From Thermococcus bergensis (lineage in GTDB: Archaea; Methanobacteriota_B; Thermococci; Thermococcales; Thermococcaceae), in the NCBI RefSeq assembly GCF_020386975.1, contig NZ_JABFNK010000004.1:25797-89796 (forward strand): DNA of 64,000 nucleotides. The letters run 5' to 3'. The notes under the pieces were generated by a model that made no database searches, was not told the DNA's origin, and was given only the letters and a program-made list of their open reading frames with translations. Both the position numbers and the translations under genes were made by a program. Numbering within the stretch: position 1 is the stretch's first letter; each line of letters starts with the position of its first letter. Positions 47,077 to 56,163 of this stretch are shown here, one piece after another.

Positions 47077-47116
47077 CTTGTGCAGGAGGCTTATGGAATT
47101 AAAAATTGAAAGGTAG

Positions 47117-47725
47117 TTAAAAGTAACCAATATCCTCTTTCGGGCTTTTAGTCTCAATTATCTTTTCCAAGAATTCCTCGGCATCTTTTGGATCCATCCC
47201 GACCTTAACTACCAAGAAGTTCAGAATTTCTTCTTTTTTGGCACCTTTTTCAAGTCTTTCCAGCACCATCATTGCAACTCTCTCAAAAACTGCCCTAGCG
47301 AACTCTTCTTCAAGTCCCAAGGCAGCTATTACTTGATTCAAACCTATCAAGAGACTTGTAAGAGCATCGTTAAATTCCCCTTTTCCAAGAGTTTTCCTGT
47401 CCAAGTCAACCCTCAAGGTTATCTCCTCATTCATCCCAGTTATGCAGAACTTTATCAGATTTAGCCTATCGTTCAGCAACAAGAGGGTATGATAAACTTT
47501 CAAGCGCTCCGGCAGTTCTAAGGCGACTGTTTCTAATCCGAGAGGAACTATGAGGTGAACGAACTCATCAGTTATTACTATGTTGAGAACAAAGGGGATT
47601 TTTGGGTATTCTGCCAAATAAACCCCTTCTGCTTTTTTTGTCACTTTCCAAGGAAGATCCACTATATCCCTCGCATTGTCATGTCCTTCTTCCAACCATT
47701 TGAGTACTTCCACAGGAACCACCAT
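47117..47725 (-). CDS. Conserved protein, possible YbjN/chaperone-like fold
   Basis: A 202-residue soluble protein. The first 140 residues alternate strands and helices (PFVLNIVITDEFVHLIVPLG, RLKVYHTLLLLNDRLNLIKFCI, ITLRVDLDRKTL), a pattern like YbjN or type III secretion chaperone folds; the last 60 residues are acidic helices (EEEFARAVFERVAMMVLERLEKG, DPKDAEEFLEKII). The start ATG overlaps none of its neighbours. Specific function not recognised. Its stop is adjacent to the PIN gene stop. Confidence 0.7.
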   Translation of the reverse strand: MVVPVEVLKWLEEGHDNARDIVDLPWKVTKKAEGVYLAEYPKIPFVLNIVITDEFVHLIVPLGLETVALELPERLKVYHTLLLLNDRLNLIKFCITGMNEEITLRVDLDRKTLGKGEFNDALTSLLIGLNQVIAALGLEEEFARAVFERVAMMVLERLEKGAKKEEILNFLVVKVGMDPKDAEEFLEKIIETKSPKEDIGYF

Positions 47726-48002
47726 ATGAAGTTGAACTTTGAAGTATTTAAACTCACCCTTCCAATGGAAGCAATACCCCTAAGGAATACAAAAGCCACA
47801 TGAGAGTTTTACAATTAACAAGCACTGAGCAATCCGTTTCTTGTTTCCTATGGAGAGTATAATGAACAGAGATGTACTTCAAAATAAGAACAGTGATGGT
47901 CTTAGATGTGCATTAGATTCAACGAAAATGTTTACCAAAAAGTTAATTGTTAAACAGTTACTTAGCCCCCCAGAGTTGTATTTCCTGTGGAAGCGGCGCA
48001 AA

Positions 48003-48032
48003 ACACCAATCTTTTTGTTATTAAATTGGTGT
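48003..48032. repeat. Inverted repeat in the gene-free stretch
   Basis: ACACCAAT and ATTGGTGT, eight-base arms around a T-rich 14-base loop. Could be an RNA hairpin or a binding site. Confidence 0.4.
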
Positions 48033-48244
48033 AAACACTCCCGTTGTATCTGTGTTTTTGGATATATATACTTATCTATGAACATTGTTCAAATATGACA
48101 CAAATAAATGGTAAAGATAATAATTATTCTTCGTTTATCATTTAAGCATAGTGAACAAATCAATATTTGTAAATGCTAAATGCCTTTTTAAATACCTTTT
48201 ACATTTTCTTCACTTGTAAAATCCGTCCATTTCTCAAAACAAGG

Positions 48245-48265
48245 TTCCAGTGGAAATGAAACTCT
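48245..48265 (-). repeat. Dispersed 21-bp repeat R2 (inverted)
   Basis: Exact inverse of R1 and R5, in intergenic DNA upstream of the potassium channel gene. Confidence 0.75.
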
Positions 48266-48314
48266 GGGGGGTTTGTTAGAGGATTTTATGAACGCTTAGA
48301 TAAGCATGGAAGAG

Positions 48315-48334
48315 GAGCTTTATTTCCACTGGAA
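48315..48334 (+). repeat. Dispersed repeat R3
   Basis: GAGCTTTATTTCCACTGGAA, sharing the TTTCCACTGGAA core and most of the left flank with R1. Confidence 0.7.
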
Positions 48335-48381
48335 CTTTTAATCATTGATGTATTAACTATATCATCATTATACAAAATTAT

Positions 48382-48402
48382 GGTGTTTTATTTCCACTGG
48401 AA
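48382..48402 (+). repeat. Dispersed repeat R4
   Basis: Core TTTCCACTGGAA preceded by GGTGTTTTA; 68 bases after R3 core to core, about 40 bases before the channel start codon. Confidence 0.7.
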
Positions 48403-48442
48403 AAGTGAAGTTTTTTAAGGTTAGACCTTAACTTCTAATGCA

Positions 48443-49444
48443 ATGATACCTGTTCCGTTAGTTAGAAGGCTTTTGAAGATAAGGACAAAGCTGAAAAGGA
48501 GCAAAATATTCGCTCTTGCATTAGCTGTGGTTTTGCTTGCGATAATCTTGGCATTGCTTTACATGTATGCTGAGGGGGTGGACTTCTTCACGGCTCTTTA
48601 CTGGGCGGTCATAACAATGGCGACCATTGGATATGGAGACATAACACCATCAACCGCCCTTGGCAGGATTATAGCGATTTTTGCCTCTATTGGTGGAATA
48701 GCAACGTTTACAGCTTTTGTTTCAATCCTTGCCGAATATTTCTTGTCTGGCTCGATTAGGAGGATGATGGGGATGCACAGGGTAAAGTTTAAGGATCATT
48801 ACGTTATCATGGGGAGGGGAGAAAGTGTAGAAAGCGCTTTGCTGGAGCTTATGGATGCCATAAGTAAAAATCAAGCTCCCAAAAAGCCAATAATCGTCAT
48901 TCTTCCGAACGATGATGAGAGGAAGAAGCTTACCATTCCAGAGGAAGTGGAAGTTATCATCGGGGAGTTCACAAATAGGGAAACGTTGGAGAGAGCAAAT
49001 ATCGGGAACGCTGGTTATGTTCTACTGGCTTTGGGCGATGATTCCGAGTCCGTGTTCGTGACGTTAATGATAAAACAGCTTTCTAAGGCAAAGGTCTTTG
49101 TGGAGGTTCTTAAACACGAGAGTGTCCCCCTCTTAAGACAAGCTGGAGCAGATAGGGTAATAACCAGCAGAACTTTGGCTGGAAGGTTGCTTGCAAGCGC
49201 AGTCTTTGAGCCCGAGGTTGTTGACGTCATAGATGATATAACAACAGCCCTCGGGAGATACGATATAACTTCTCTAAGACTCCCCGAGATGGATAGAATG
49301 GCTTTTGGAGAAGCATTCAAAATCCTATATTCCAAGGGTTTGTTCCTCCTTGGTTATGCAAAAGAAGAAATTCACCTCATGCCACCTCTTGATGAGCCGA
49401 TTCCAGAAGGTGCAAAGCTGTTGGTTATCAAGTCTGCAAAGTAG
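48443..49444 (+). CDS. Potassium channel with RCK/TrkA-N domain
   Basis: A 333-residue two-helix K+ channel of the MthK/Kch type. The first helix is ALALAVVLLAIILALLYMY, the selectivity filter is MATIGYGDITP (near residue 66), and the second helix carries the IASIGGIATFTAF hinge. A cytoplasmic RCK domain follows (HYVIMGRGESVESALLEL, VIIGEFTNRETLERANIGNAGYVLLALGDDSE), with a C-terminal TrkA-C-like part (LRLPEMDRMAFGEAF). Start could be ATG 48443; no obvious ribosome binding site, so it may be leaderless. The repeat R5 begins at the stop codon. Confidence 0.92.
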   Translation: MIPVPLVRRLLKIRTKLKRSKIFALALAVVLLAIILALLYMYAEGVDFFTALYWAVITMATIGYGDITPSTALGRIIAIFASIGGIATFTAFVSILAEYFLSGSIRRMMGMHRVKFKDHYVIMGRGESVESALLELMDAISKNQAPKKPIIVILPNDDERKKLTIPEEVEVIIGEFTNRETLERANIGNAGYVLLALGDDSESVFVTLMIKQLSKAKVFVEVLKHESVPLLRQAGADRVITSRTLAGRLLASAVFEPEVVDVIDDITTALGRYDITSLRLPEMDRMAFGEAFKILYSKGLFLLGYAKEEIHLMPPLDEPIPEGAKLLVIKSAK

Positions 49445-49463
49445 AGTTTCATTTCCACTGGAA
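49443..49463 (+). repeat. Dispersed 21-bp repeat R5
   Basis: Identical to R1 over 21 bases and in the same orientation; it overlaps the stop codon of the channel gene. Confidence 0.75.
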
Positions 49464-49552
49464 ATCTCAAACTTAAGGCCTTTATTTTTGTATTCTGGCT
49501 TTACTAATCAATGGTTTTGTAATTTTCAGCCTTTAAGTCCTTTTTTCGGGCA

Positions 49553-49570
49553 TGGGAAAAATATATAAGC
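49553..49570 (+). promoter_or_regulatory. Promoter of radA
   Basis: BRE-like GGGAAAA followed by ATATATAAGC (49561-49570), about 50 bases upstream of the start codon. Confidence 0.6.
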
Positions 49571-49616
49571 ACTTTGAATCCACTACTATGTAGAATCATG
49601 CTTATGGGTGGTAACT

Positions 49617-52145
49617 ATGGCGAGAAAAAAGAAAGTTGAGGATGGAATTAAAGAGCTTGAAGAGTTTGAAGAGCTTGAGGATTTCGAAGAACTTGGGGAA
49701 GTTGAAGAATTGTCAAATGAAGCTGAAAAAACCAAAAAGAAGGAAATAAGAAGCTTGGAAGATCTCCCCGGAGTTGGACCCGCAACTGCTGAAAAGCTTA
49801 GAGAGGCAGGTTATGATAGTTTGGAAGCAATAGCAGTTGCATCTCCCTTGGAACTAAAAGAGCTTGCTGGAATAAGTGAAGGGGCTGCTCTAAAGATCAT
49901 TCAAGCCGCGAGAGAAGCTGCCAATATTGGAACCTTTATGCGTGCCGACGAGTATTTAAAAAAGAGGGCTGTTGTGGGCAAGATTACTACCGGAAGCAAA
50001 TCCTTGGATAAGCTTCTTGGCGGTGGAATTGAAACACAGGCTATTTCCGAGGTATTTGGAGAATTTGGAAGTGGAAAATGCTTTGCAAAGGACACTCCAA
50101 TCTATTACGAAAATGACACAGTAGTGCATTTTGAGAGCATAGAGGAAATGTATACAAAGTATGCACTCAAAAATGGCGAAGTTCCATTTGATAATGGCTT
50201 CGCTGTTCCAGTGGATACTGTGACCGTTTACGCCTTTGATCTTGACAGCGGAGAAGTAAAAAGGACAAAGGCAAGTTACATTTACCGGGAGAAGGTCTCA
50301 AACCTTGTAGAACTTAAGCTTTCAACTGGGATCAACATTAAAGTAACACTTCCTCACCCTGTGTTGGTATTTAGGGATGGGTTCCAGTGGATAAAGGCTG
50401 GAGAAATCAAAAGGGGAGATGTGCTTGTAGGGGTTAGGAAAGTACCAGCAAATTCTTTGACTATTGATGAGGATGATGCATACTTTTTGGGTCTATTTGT
50501 GGCTGAAGGTACAGCAAACCCTGTTTCGATAACAACAGGCTCTGAAGTTATCAAGGACTTTATCGTCGAGTACCTAAAAAGCAAAGACGGTTACACTCCA
50601 ACGGTAGAAACGAGAAGGGGGCTTTATAGGATTCTTATAAGAAAGAGCACGGTAGATAGAGTACTTGGGAACTTAGCGAAGAGTGACGCAAGCACAAAAG
50701 AAGTTCCGGATGTAATTCTCAATGGGGATGAAACAACATTGATGGCATTTTTAGCCGGATATGTGGATGGTGACGGATACGTATCTAACAGTATTGTAGA
50801 GTTATCAACAAAAAGCAAAAAACTTGCAGATGGCTTAGTTTTCCTGTTAAAGCGTTTGGGAATAACCTCCACGGTTTCAGAGAAACTCATTGAAGGAAAG
50901 ACGTACTACAGGCTTTATATAACTGGTGAAGACAGAAGCCTGCTTGAGGATGTAATTAAAAAGTCAAAAATTAAAGTTGGTGGATTTAATTCAGGAGGGA
51001 TTGGGAGGTATCCACCACAGCTTGCACGGTACCTAGGAAAGCTTTATTCACACTTCAAGTTGCCTAAACGAGAAGGTGAGACAGCATATCACCTGCTAAC
51101 ACGTTCAAAGGAAGTTTGGTTTACTGAAAAGACGTTAGAGAAAATAGAAGAGTACTTTAAAAAAGCCCTTGCAGAGCTTGAGCGTGCTGAAAAAGAACTT
51201 TGCAATACTGATAAGCCAAAGCTACCATTTTCATGGACAGTCCTCAAAAAATATGGTTTTACAGAAGGTCAAATTAAAAATTACCGCTACCGGGGGATTC
51301 CTAAAGATACAGAATTAAGAGCTAAAGTTATATCCGCGCTAAAATCTGAAATTCAACACCTAAGAGAAATAGCAAGGCATGCACTTGAGGTGATATCTTT
51401 AGCTAGGAAGCTCTCATTCTACGAAGTTGAGAGCGTTAGCTTGGTGGAGTACAATGACTACGTCTACGATCTGGTGGTTCCAGAGGTTCACAACTTTGTT
51501 GCACCAAACGGGCTGATACTCCATAATACCCAATTAGCCCATACATTGGCTGTTCTCGTCCAAAAGCCCCCAGAAGAGGGCGGATTGAATGGAAGCGTAA
51601 TCTGGATTGACACCGAGAACACCTTCAGACCGGAGAGAATAAAGCAAATAGCGGAAAATAGGGGTATGGATCCGGAGGAAGTACTAAAGAACATTTATGT
51701 TGCTAGGGCATTTAACTCCAATCATCAAATGCTCCTTGTAGAGAGGGCTGAAGAAATCATTAAAGAAAAAGCTGCAAGTGACAGGCCCGTTAAGCTTCTT
51801 GTCGTGGACTCTCTCACGGGACACTTTAGGTCTGAATATGTGGGAAGAGGAACACTTGCGGAAAGGCAACAAAAGCTTGCAAAACATCTGGCAGACCTTC
51901 ATCGTCTAGCTAACCTTTACGACATAGCGGTGTTTGTTACAAACCAGGTTCAGGCAAGACCAGACGCATTCTTTGGTGATCCAACAAGACCAATAGGCGG
52001 CCATATCTTAGCACACTCCGCCACTGTTAGAGTTTATTTAAGGAAAGGAAAGGCCGGAAAGAGGATTGCGAGACTTATAGACTCTCCGCATCTGCCTGAA
52101 GGAGAAGCGGCGTTTACGATAACTGAAAAAGGAATTGAAGATTAG
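49617..52145 (+). CDS. radA: RadA recombinase with intein
   Basis: Archaeal Rad51/RecA homologue for homologous recombination. The extein is 359 residues: an acidic start, a helix-hairpin-helix domain ([20 protein letters not shown]), and the ATPase core with Walker A split by an intein (GEFGSGK then TQLAHTLAV), Walker B ([13 protein letters not shown]) and the L2 region with [17 protein letters not shown] 49617 follows GGTGG; the frame extends three codons upstream. The host protein depends on protein splicing to form a working P-loop. Confidence 0.96.
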   Translation: MARKKKVEDGIKELEEFEELEDFEELGEVEELSNEAEKTKKKEIRSLEDLPGVGPATAEKLREAGYDSLEAIAVASPLELKELAGISEGAALKIIQAAREAANIGTFMRADEYLKKRAVVGKITTGSKSLDKLLGGGIETQAISEVFGEFGSGKCFAKDTPIYYENDTVVHFESIEEMYTKYALKNGEVPFDNGFAVPVDTVTVYAFDLDSGEVKRTKASYIYREKVSNLVELKLSTGINIKVTLPHPVLVFRDGFQWIKAGEIKRGDVLVGVRKVPANSLTIDEDDAYFLGLFVAEGTANPVSITTGSEVIKDFIVEYLKSKDGYTPTVETRRGLYRILIRKSTVDRVLGNLAKSDASTKEVPDVILNGDETTLMAFLAGYVDGDGYVSNSIVELSTKSKKLADGLVFLLKRLGITSTVSEKLIEGKTYYRLYITGEDRSLLEDVIKKSKIKVGGFNSGGIGRYPPQLARYLGKLYSHFKLPKREGETAYHLLTRSKEVWFTEKTLEKIEEYFKKALAELERAEKELCNTDKPKLPFSWTVLKKYGFTEGQIKNYRYRGIPKDTELRAKVISALKSEIQHLREIARHALEVISLARKLSFYEVESVSLVEYNDYVYDLVVPEVHNFVAPNGLILHNTQLAHTLAVLVQKPPEEGGLNGSVIWIDTENTFRPERIKQIAENRGMDPEEVLKNIYVARAFNSNHQMLLVERAEEIIKEKAASDRPVKLLVVDSLTGHFRSEYVGRGTLAERQQKLAKHLADLHRLANLYDIAVFVTNQVQARPDAFFGDPTRPIGGHILAHSATVRVYLRKGKAGKRIARLIDSPHLPEGEAAFTITEKGIED
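50079..51527 (+). other. Intein in RadA, with LAGLIDADG homing endonuclease
   Basis: 483 residues, starting with Cys ([10 protein letters not shown]) directly after GSGK and ending LILHN before the extein Thr. Splicing blocks are visible: block A at the start, block B with LPHPVLVF, block F/G with [16 protein letters not shown] and the terminal His-Asn. The endonuclease part has the two dodecapeptides [10 protein letters not shown] and [10 protein letters not shown]. The first has Glu in place of Asp, which is common. All catalytic residues for splicing (Cys1, His-Asn, +1 Thr) are present. Confidence 0.95.
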
Positions 52146-52190
52146 CCCTTTAACTTTTTAAACCCTTTTTTAAATTTCCTTTGAGGATCT

Positions 52191-52943
52191 ATGAAAGTAG
52201 AGGCAAAGCTGAACCCAACTTACGAAGAGATCGTGGATATTTTCAACCGGGCCCTTTCAAAAGAGGCTATAGTAAATATTTTTGCCCATTGTAGGGTTTT
52301 TTACGATGGAAGGGCCAAGAGTGAACTCGGCCCGGGTGATAGGGTTATATTAATAAAGCCTGATGGCTCCTTTTTAATTCACCAAAAGGAAAAGCGAGAG
52401 CCTGTCAATTGGCAACCCCCTGGGAGCTCTGTCGAGCTTGAAGTAAAAGAAGACAAGATATTTCTAAGGAGCATCCGGCGAAAGCCTCGGGAGATTCTTG
52501 AAGTGGAGCTCCTTAACGTTTACCTTATATCTTATTTTCAGGCGGAAGACTATGAGGAGTTAGCATTAACAGGTAGTGAAGCTGAAATGGCGGATCTAAT
52601 CTTTGAGAACCCTTCGCTTATTGAAGACGGCTTTAAACCGCTATTCAAGGAGAAGCCCATAAAGCATGGAATTGTGGACGTTCTTGGGGTGGACAAAGAG
52701 GGAAACATTGTTATCCTTGAGCTCAAGCGCAGGAGGGCTGATTTACATGCTGTCAGCCAGTTAAAGAGATATGTCGAGGCTATGAGGGAAGAGCATGAAA
52801 AAGTGCGTGGCATTTTGGTTGCTCCCTCTCTAACTTCCGGTGCCAAAAAACTTTTGGAAAAAGAAGGGTTGGAGTTTAGAAAGCTAACTCCTCCAAAAAG
52901 GGGAAAATCCAAAAGGGGAAGGCAAAAAACTCTTTTTGACTAG
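52191..52943 (+). CDS. nucS: NucS/EndoMS mismatch-cutting endonuclease
   Basis: A 250-residue endonuclease that cuts mismatched or branched DNA. The N-terminal DNA-binding domain (VFYDGRAKSELGPGDRVILIKPDGSF) is followed by the RecB-like catalytic core with GIVDVLGVDKEGNIVILELKRRRA (Asp, Glu, Lys) and QLKRYVEAM. The C-terminal RQKTLFD is a PCNA-binding PIP-type motif, as known for Thermococcales NucS. It follows radA after 45 bases; both are DNA repair genes. Confidence 0.95.
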   Translation: MKVEAKLNPTYEEIVDIFNRALSKEAIVNIFAHCRVFYDGRAKSELGPGDRVILIKPDGSFLIHQKEKREPVNWQPPGSSVELEVKEDKIFLRSIRRKPREILEVELLNVYLISYFQAEDYEELALTGSEAEMADLIFENPSLIEDGFKPLFKEKPIKHGIVDVLGVDKEGNIVILELKRRRADLHAVSQLKRYVEAMREEHEKVRGILVAPSLTSGAKKLLEKEGLEFRKLTPPKRGKSKRGRQKTLFD

Positions 52944-53320
52944 CCCATTGCCATTTCCTGTGGAAGCATTTCTCTGACTTTTACTTTCATTACGTTGTCT
53001 TCGCTTGAAACTTCAATTACTTTCCCCAGCCCCACAAGCCTTAGCTGTATTCTGCACACGGTAACTTCTCGCTCATCGCTCTCTTCCCAAGGTATTCTCT
53101 GTTCCATCTCTTCTATCTTTAACACTTCTGCTATTATCCCCTCTGTTCCGCGAGTTATGTCTTGGGGGGTTTCATAGGTTAAGAATACCCTTTCTCCTGG
53201 CTTTAATTTTCGAGTGACAATAACGTTTCTTGCACTCCTCACCTCTACTGTTCTATAAGGGTTTCTTAAAAGTTGATCAAGGGTTCTCCGGGCTATCCCA
53301 CCAAGTACAAGGAGTTCCAT
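52940..53320 (-). CDS. DUF473 protein
   Basis: A 126-residue archaeal DUF473 protein (LVLGGIARRTLDQLLRNPYRTVEVRSARNV, then LKPGERVFLTYETPQDITRGTEGII). Small beta-rich soluble protein of unknown function. It is convergent with nucS, sharing four bases at the stops, and follows the PAC2 gene after nine bases, so the latter two form an operon. Confidence 0.82.
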   Translation of the reverse strand: MELLVLGGIARRTLDQLLRNPYRTVEVRSARNVIVTRKLKPGERVFLTYETPQDITRGTEGIIAEVLKIEEMEQRIPWEESDEREVTVCRIQLRLVGLGKVIEVSSEDNVMKVKVREMLPQEMAMG

Positions 53321-53329
53321 ACTCTCACC

Positions 53330-54055
53330 TCACAGATAAACACTTTCGTATTCTTTTTCGACCCTTCTTCTCGCGGACTCCATCTGTTCGTGCATTTTTC
53401 TCAGCTGCTCTTCTATCATCTGCGCTTCCTTGAGTAAAGGCTCTGTTGAAATCTCTATCGGGGCGAGGTTTTTGAGTATCTCAATTACATTTGCTGCTGC
53501 CCTTGGATCAGGTCTATCGCCGAAGGTCTCTCCCAAAAGGGCATACGCTTTGAGTCTTTCTTTACTCGCTTCCCACAACAGCTTTCCGCTCATCCCCATT
53601 ATGGAGCCGTATTTCAGTATCTTGACCCCCAATTTTTCCAAATCCTTGTTCTCCTCTTCACTCCCACCTACGCCCCAGACTTCCATTTGTTCTTTGAAAA
53701 AGCCAATCCCCATGCCGCCAAGTGAAATTACCTTCTCAGCATTGTTTTCTTTTAGGTAGCCAACGATTTCTCTTGCTATCTCGTTTACCAAAGTTGGAGG
53801 AATGTATATGTCTGCAACGGCAATGATAATATTGTCCTTCCCGTAGAATCTCAATGGTGGGTTTGGTTTGCCTTCTAGAATTAGAGACATTGGTGGTAAA
53901 AACGGGCTCTCCACGTAGCCTATCATTTCCATGTTGAGTTCTTTTGCTATAAAATTAGCAGCTATATGCCCTACAAGCCCAATCCCGGGATATCCTTCAA
54001 TAAAAATGGCTCTTTCAATTTTTTTTGGAAGTATCAACTCAACTGGCTTTTGCAT
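53330..54055 (-). CDS. PAC2-family proteasome assembly chaperone homologue
   Basis: A 241-residue PAC2-fold protein: AIFIEGYPGIGLVGHIAANFIAKEL, MIGYVESPFLPP, VISLGGMGIGFFKEQ and LLGETFGDRPDPRAAANVIEIL are typical of archaeal PbaA/PbaB-like proteins, and the C-terminal coiled coil (EAQMIEEQLRKMHEQMESARRRVEKEY) ends in YL, reminiscent of C-termini that dock on the proteasome ring. ATG follows GGTGAG. Confidence 0.87.
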   Translation of the reverse strand: MQKPVELILPKKIERAIFIEGYPGIGLVGHIAANFIAKELNMEMIGYVESPFLPPMSLILEGKPNPPLRFYGKDNIIIAVADIYIPPTLVNEIAREIVGYLKENNAEKVISLGGMGIGFFKEQMEVWGVGGSEEENKDLEKLGVKILKYGSIMGMSGKLLWEASKERLKAYALLGETFGDRPDPRAAANVIEILKNLAPIEISTEPLLKEAQMIEEQLRKMHEQMESARRRVEKEYESVYL

Positions 54056-54154
54056 TCTCTCACCTCCATAACAATTTAGTAATTAAAAGTTATTAAATCT
54101 TTTGCCGTTGTTAGTGTACAGATTTGTGTTACTCTGATTAGTGGTTAATAAAAT

Positions 54155-55153
54155 ATGAATAGAAAAAGTATATCAACCATAAATGCGACCCTTTTACGGT
54201 GGTTTGGGATGGATAGTAGCGATCATTGGAAGTTTAGTACTAATAGATTAAAGATTGCAACTGTGGCAAAGCCGCCGTGGAGCTATAAATCTCATAATGG
54301 AAAACTGGAGAGGATTATTTTAAGTCTAGGCAGTGGAAAAGGAAAATTTTCGGAGATTTATGGTATTCCCCGTTCTCTCGGCTGCATAGGGAACAACAGG
54401 TTTATCTTGAGAGACGAGAAAATAGGGATAGAAGAAATTGAAAGGGTGGTTAAAGAGTTTACAAGACTGGGCGGTCGGGAGATATACTTGGTGAACTATG
54501 ACGAAGTTGAAGAGTTAATTGAAATTTCAAGGCATATCTCGGCAAGCTTTCCTGGAGATGTTTTTGCTACGATTAGAATTGAAGACATCAATGCCCTTGA
54601 TCCGGTGGAAGGCTTAAAGGTGATAGTGGAGATGGAGTATTCGGAAGATGCTCTCTCGGAACTGGAACATCTAAAATGGGCTCATGGAGCACTAATAATG
54701 GCAAGGTATAAGGAATACACTGAGCTTCTTCAGCAAAAAGTTGAGTTTCCTGGAGAAGTTTATGTGGATATCCTTTTTCCAGGTTCACTAAAAAACGTTG
54801 AGTTTAACCTGTTTGAGGTTAAGAAGCTCTTGCCTTCCTCTCCAAACAAGTACCACAGTTGCTTGGCTGGTACGATCGCTATAGCTGCAGATGGTTACAT
54901 AACTCCCTGCCCCTTGCTGAGGAATTTCGTGGTTGGCAACATAAGAAAGGATAAACTCTGGTACCTGCCTAGAAGAAAAGTTCTAAATCAGTTTTGGACA
55001 CTCACCAAAGATAATATAACTCTCTGTCGCTCGTGTCCATTTAAATACACGTGCCACGACTGCAGGGCGCTTGAATATCAAGCATCTGGAGATATCCATG
55101 GTATAGAATACTGTGAATTTTTGGGGATTAAAGTTAATCAAAATCCAGAATAG
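54155..55153 (+). CDS. SPASM-domain protein lacking the radical-SAM cysteines (pseudo-radical SAM)
   Basis: A 332-residue protein whose C-terminal 100 residues form a SPASM-type domain: CLAGTIAIAADGYITPCPLLRN, VGNIRKDKLWYL, then TLCRSCPFKYTCHDCRALEYQ. The N-terminal part has barrel-like strands (IILSLG, EIYLVNYDEVEELIEI, VFATIRIEDI, KVIVEMEY) but no CxxxCxxC motif, so it is unlikely to cleave SAM. Such pseudo-rSAM proteins accompany real radical-SAM peptide maturases in other systems. It faces a regulator gene and is 1.1 kb from the precursor-like peptide. Probably a scaffold or auxiliary maturation protein. Confidence 0.75.
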   Translation: MNRKSISTINATLLRWFGMDSSDHWKFSTNRLKIATVAKPPWSYKSHNGKLERIILSLGSGKGKFSEIYGIPRSLGCIGNNRFILRDEKIGIEEIERVVKEFTRLGGREIYLVNYDEVEELIEISRHISASFPGDVFATIRIEDINALDPVEGLKVIVEMEYSEDALSELEHLKWAHGALIMARYKEYTELLQQKVEFPGEVYVDILFPGSLKNVEFNLFEVKKLLPSSPNKYHSCLAGTIAIAADGYITPCPLLRNFVVGNIRKDKLWYLPRRKVLNQFWTLTKDNITLCRSCPFKYTCHDCRALEYQASGDIHGIEYCEFLGIKVNQNPE

Positions 55154-56051
55154 AGTGGTACCCTTTTCTGTCCTTTTTCACTGCTTTGGAAAACGAAAAT
55201 CCCCTTATCCCGAAATCAAACATGTCAAAATAGTATATGCCAAACCTATCAACGTACTTACTGAATTCAAGAATTTTTTGATATATGTCCTCTTCACTTG
55301 AGAAGTACCATTCTATGAGATAGCCCTCAGGCTTTATTACACCGATCATTATCTCATGCTCTTTGAACTTATCTAAAAATTCTTTGCTGAGAGATCTTGC
55401 TATTCCACAGAATCCTCTGTTGTAGGCTTCTTCATTTACTACCGTCATAAAGCCCCTTAGTATTCCTAACTCCTTGAGCCTGTTTATCATGTACCTTATT
55501 GTTGGTCTCTTTTTTCCCAAGGCTTCTTCTATTTCCTTCATCGGTGTTCTTGCATCTCTTTTTAGGATGTCAAGCAAGAGGGCGTAGTCATAGCTAAACT
55601 CCCACTTTCCAAACTCCAGTTTCTTTGAGGGATAAGCGTATACCTCGTAGTATTCATAATTTGGAGAATACCTTGACAGCAGTTCGTCTATTTTGTCCCT
55701 CTGCTCTAGGGGGACATACATTACTGTTGAAACCCCGTTTATAAAACCGAAAAACGGAACTGCAACGGGAATAAAGGGATTGCGGTACATTTTGGCAATT
55801 GTGGATTTTATGTTCTCTCTTGGAACCGATAGAAATGCCACGTAGCTCATGAGCCCGAGTTTAGCTATGCTTATGGAAGCGGATACAGTGAGGCTTTTAG
55901 ATGCTTCGTAATATTTGTCAAAGAGCTTTTTGAGCTTTGCATAGCTGATGTTTTCTTTTTTAGCTATGCTGTTAATGCTTTCGAGCGGGTATTTGTCCAG
56001 CAGGTTTATTAGAAATTCAATCTCCTCTTTGTTGACTGAAATGCCACTCAT
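55134..56051 (-). CDS. Double Lrp-like transcription regulator of the peptide locus
   Basis: A 305-residue regulator. An N-terminal helical HTH (NKEEIEFLINLLDKYPLESINSIAKKENISYAKLKKLF) is followed by an Lrp-RAM-like region, then a second winged helix (YDYALLLDILKRDARTPMKEIEEALGKKRPTIRYMINRLKELGILRGFM) and another ligand domain. It is divergent from the precursor-like gene with a shared AT-rich region between, and overlaps the SPASM gene end by 20 bases. The position makes it the likely switch for the peptide locus. Confidence 0.77.
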   Translation of the reverse strand: MSGISVNKEEIEFLINLLDKYPLESINSIAKKENISYAKLKKLFDKYYEASKSLTVSASISIAKLGLMSYVAFLSVPRENIKSTIAKMYRNPFIPVAVPFFGFINGVSTVMYVPLEQRDKIDELLSRYSPNYEYYEVYAYPSKKLEFGKWEFSYDYALLLDILKRDARTPMKEIEEALGKKRPTIRYMINRLKELGILRGFMTVVNEEAYNRGFCGIARSLSKEFLDKFKEHEIMIGVIKPEGYLIEWYFSSEEDIYQKILEFSKYVDRFGIYYFDMFDFGIRGFSFSKAVKKDRKGYHSILDFD

Positions 56052-56163
56052 CAGTAATTAGTTTCCATAAATTATGTTATATATTTTATGCATTTGGGTT
56101 CTTGCAGACGTTTGTTCTGTTCAAGTTTTTACTACTATTAATTATGGTAACAAAATTCTGTAT

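Larger units (their letters stand above)
45177..47116 (+). pseudogene. PIN-domain nuclease paired with CARF protein, interrupted by IS982
   Basis: Without the IS and one copy of the 9-bp duplication AGGTAAAAA the gene encodes 332 residues. The first 110 residues are an unassigned domain; then comes a PIN domain with the expected acidic residues: FAPDTNLLYHAF, LVKKEIENSMNF, TNTNDERIIKSL and LTADIAMTDIA. A C-terminal extension of about 70 residues follows. The last codons contain one copy of the dispersed 21-bp repeat (47056-47076). As it stands the nuclease is split before its third catalytic residue and should be inactive. Confidence 0.82.
47726..48442. other. 717-base stretch without a gene
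   Basis: AT-rich. It holds an inverted repeat ACACCAAT/ATTGGTGT at 48003-48010 and 48025-48032 and three of the dispersed near-palindromic repeats. An open frame of 85 codons at 47841 has no ribosome binding site and an unlikely composition. TATATATAC at 48062-48070 and TTTTTAAATACC at 48185-48196 could be promoters, but of what is unclear. Confidence 0.6.

Noticed and set aside
47841..48098. 85-codon gene in the intergenic stretch
   Set aside because: No ribosome binding site, odd composition, many Cys and aromatic residues without pattern; likely chance.
48245..48402. CRISPR array
   Set aside because: Spacing of two repeats (68 bases) is CRISPR-like, but the copies occur in both orientations, conservation is only about 12-21 bases, and others lie more than 1 kb away at gene ends. 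No cas genes are seen.
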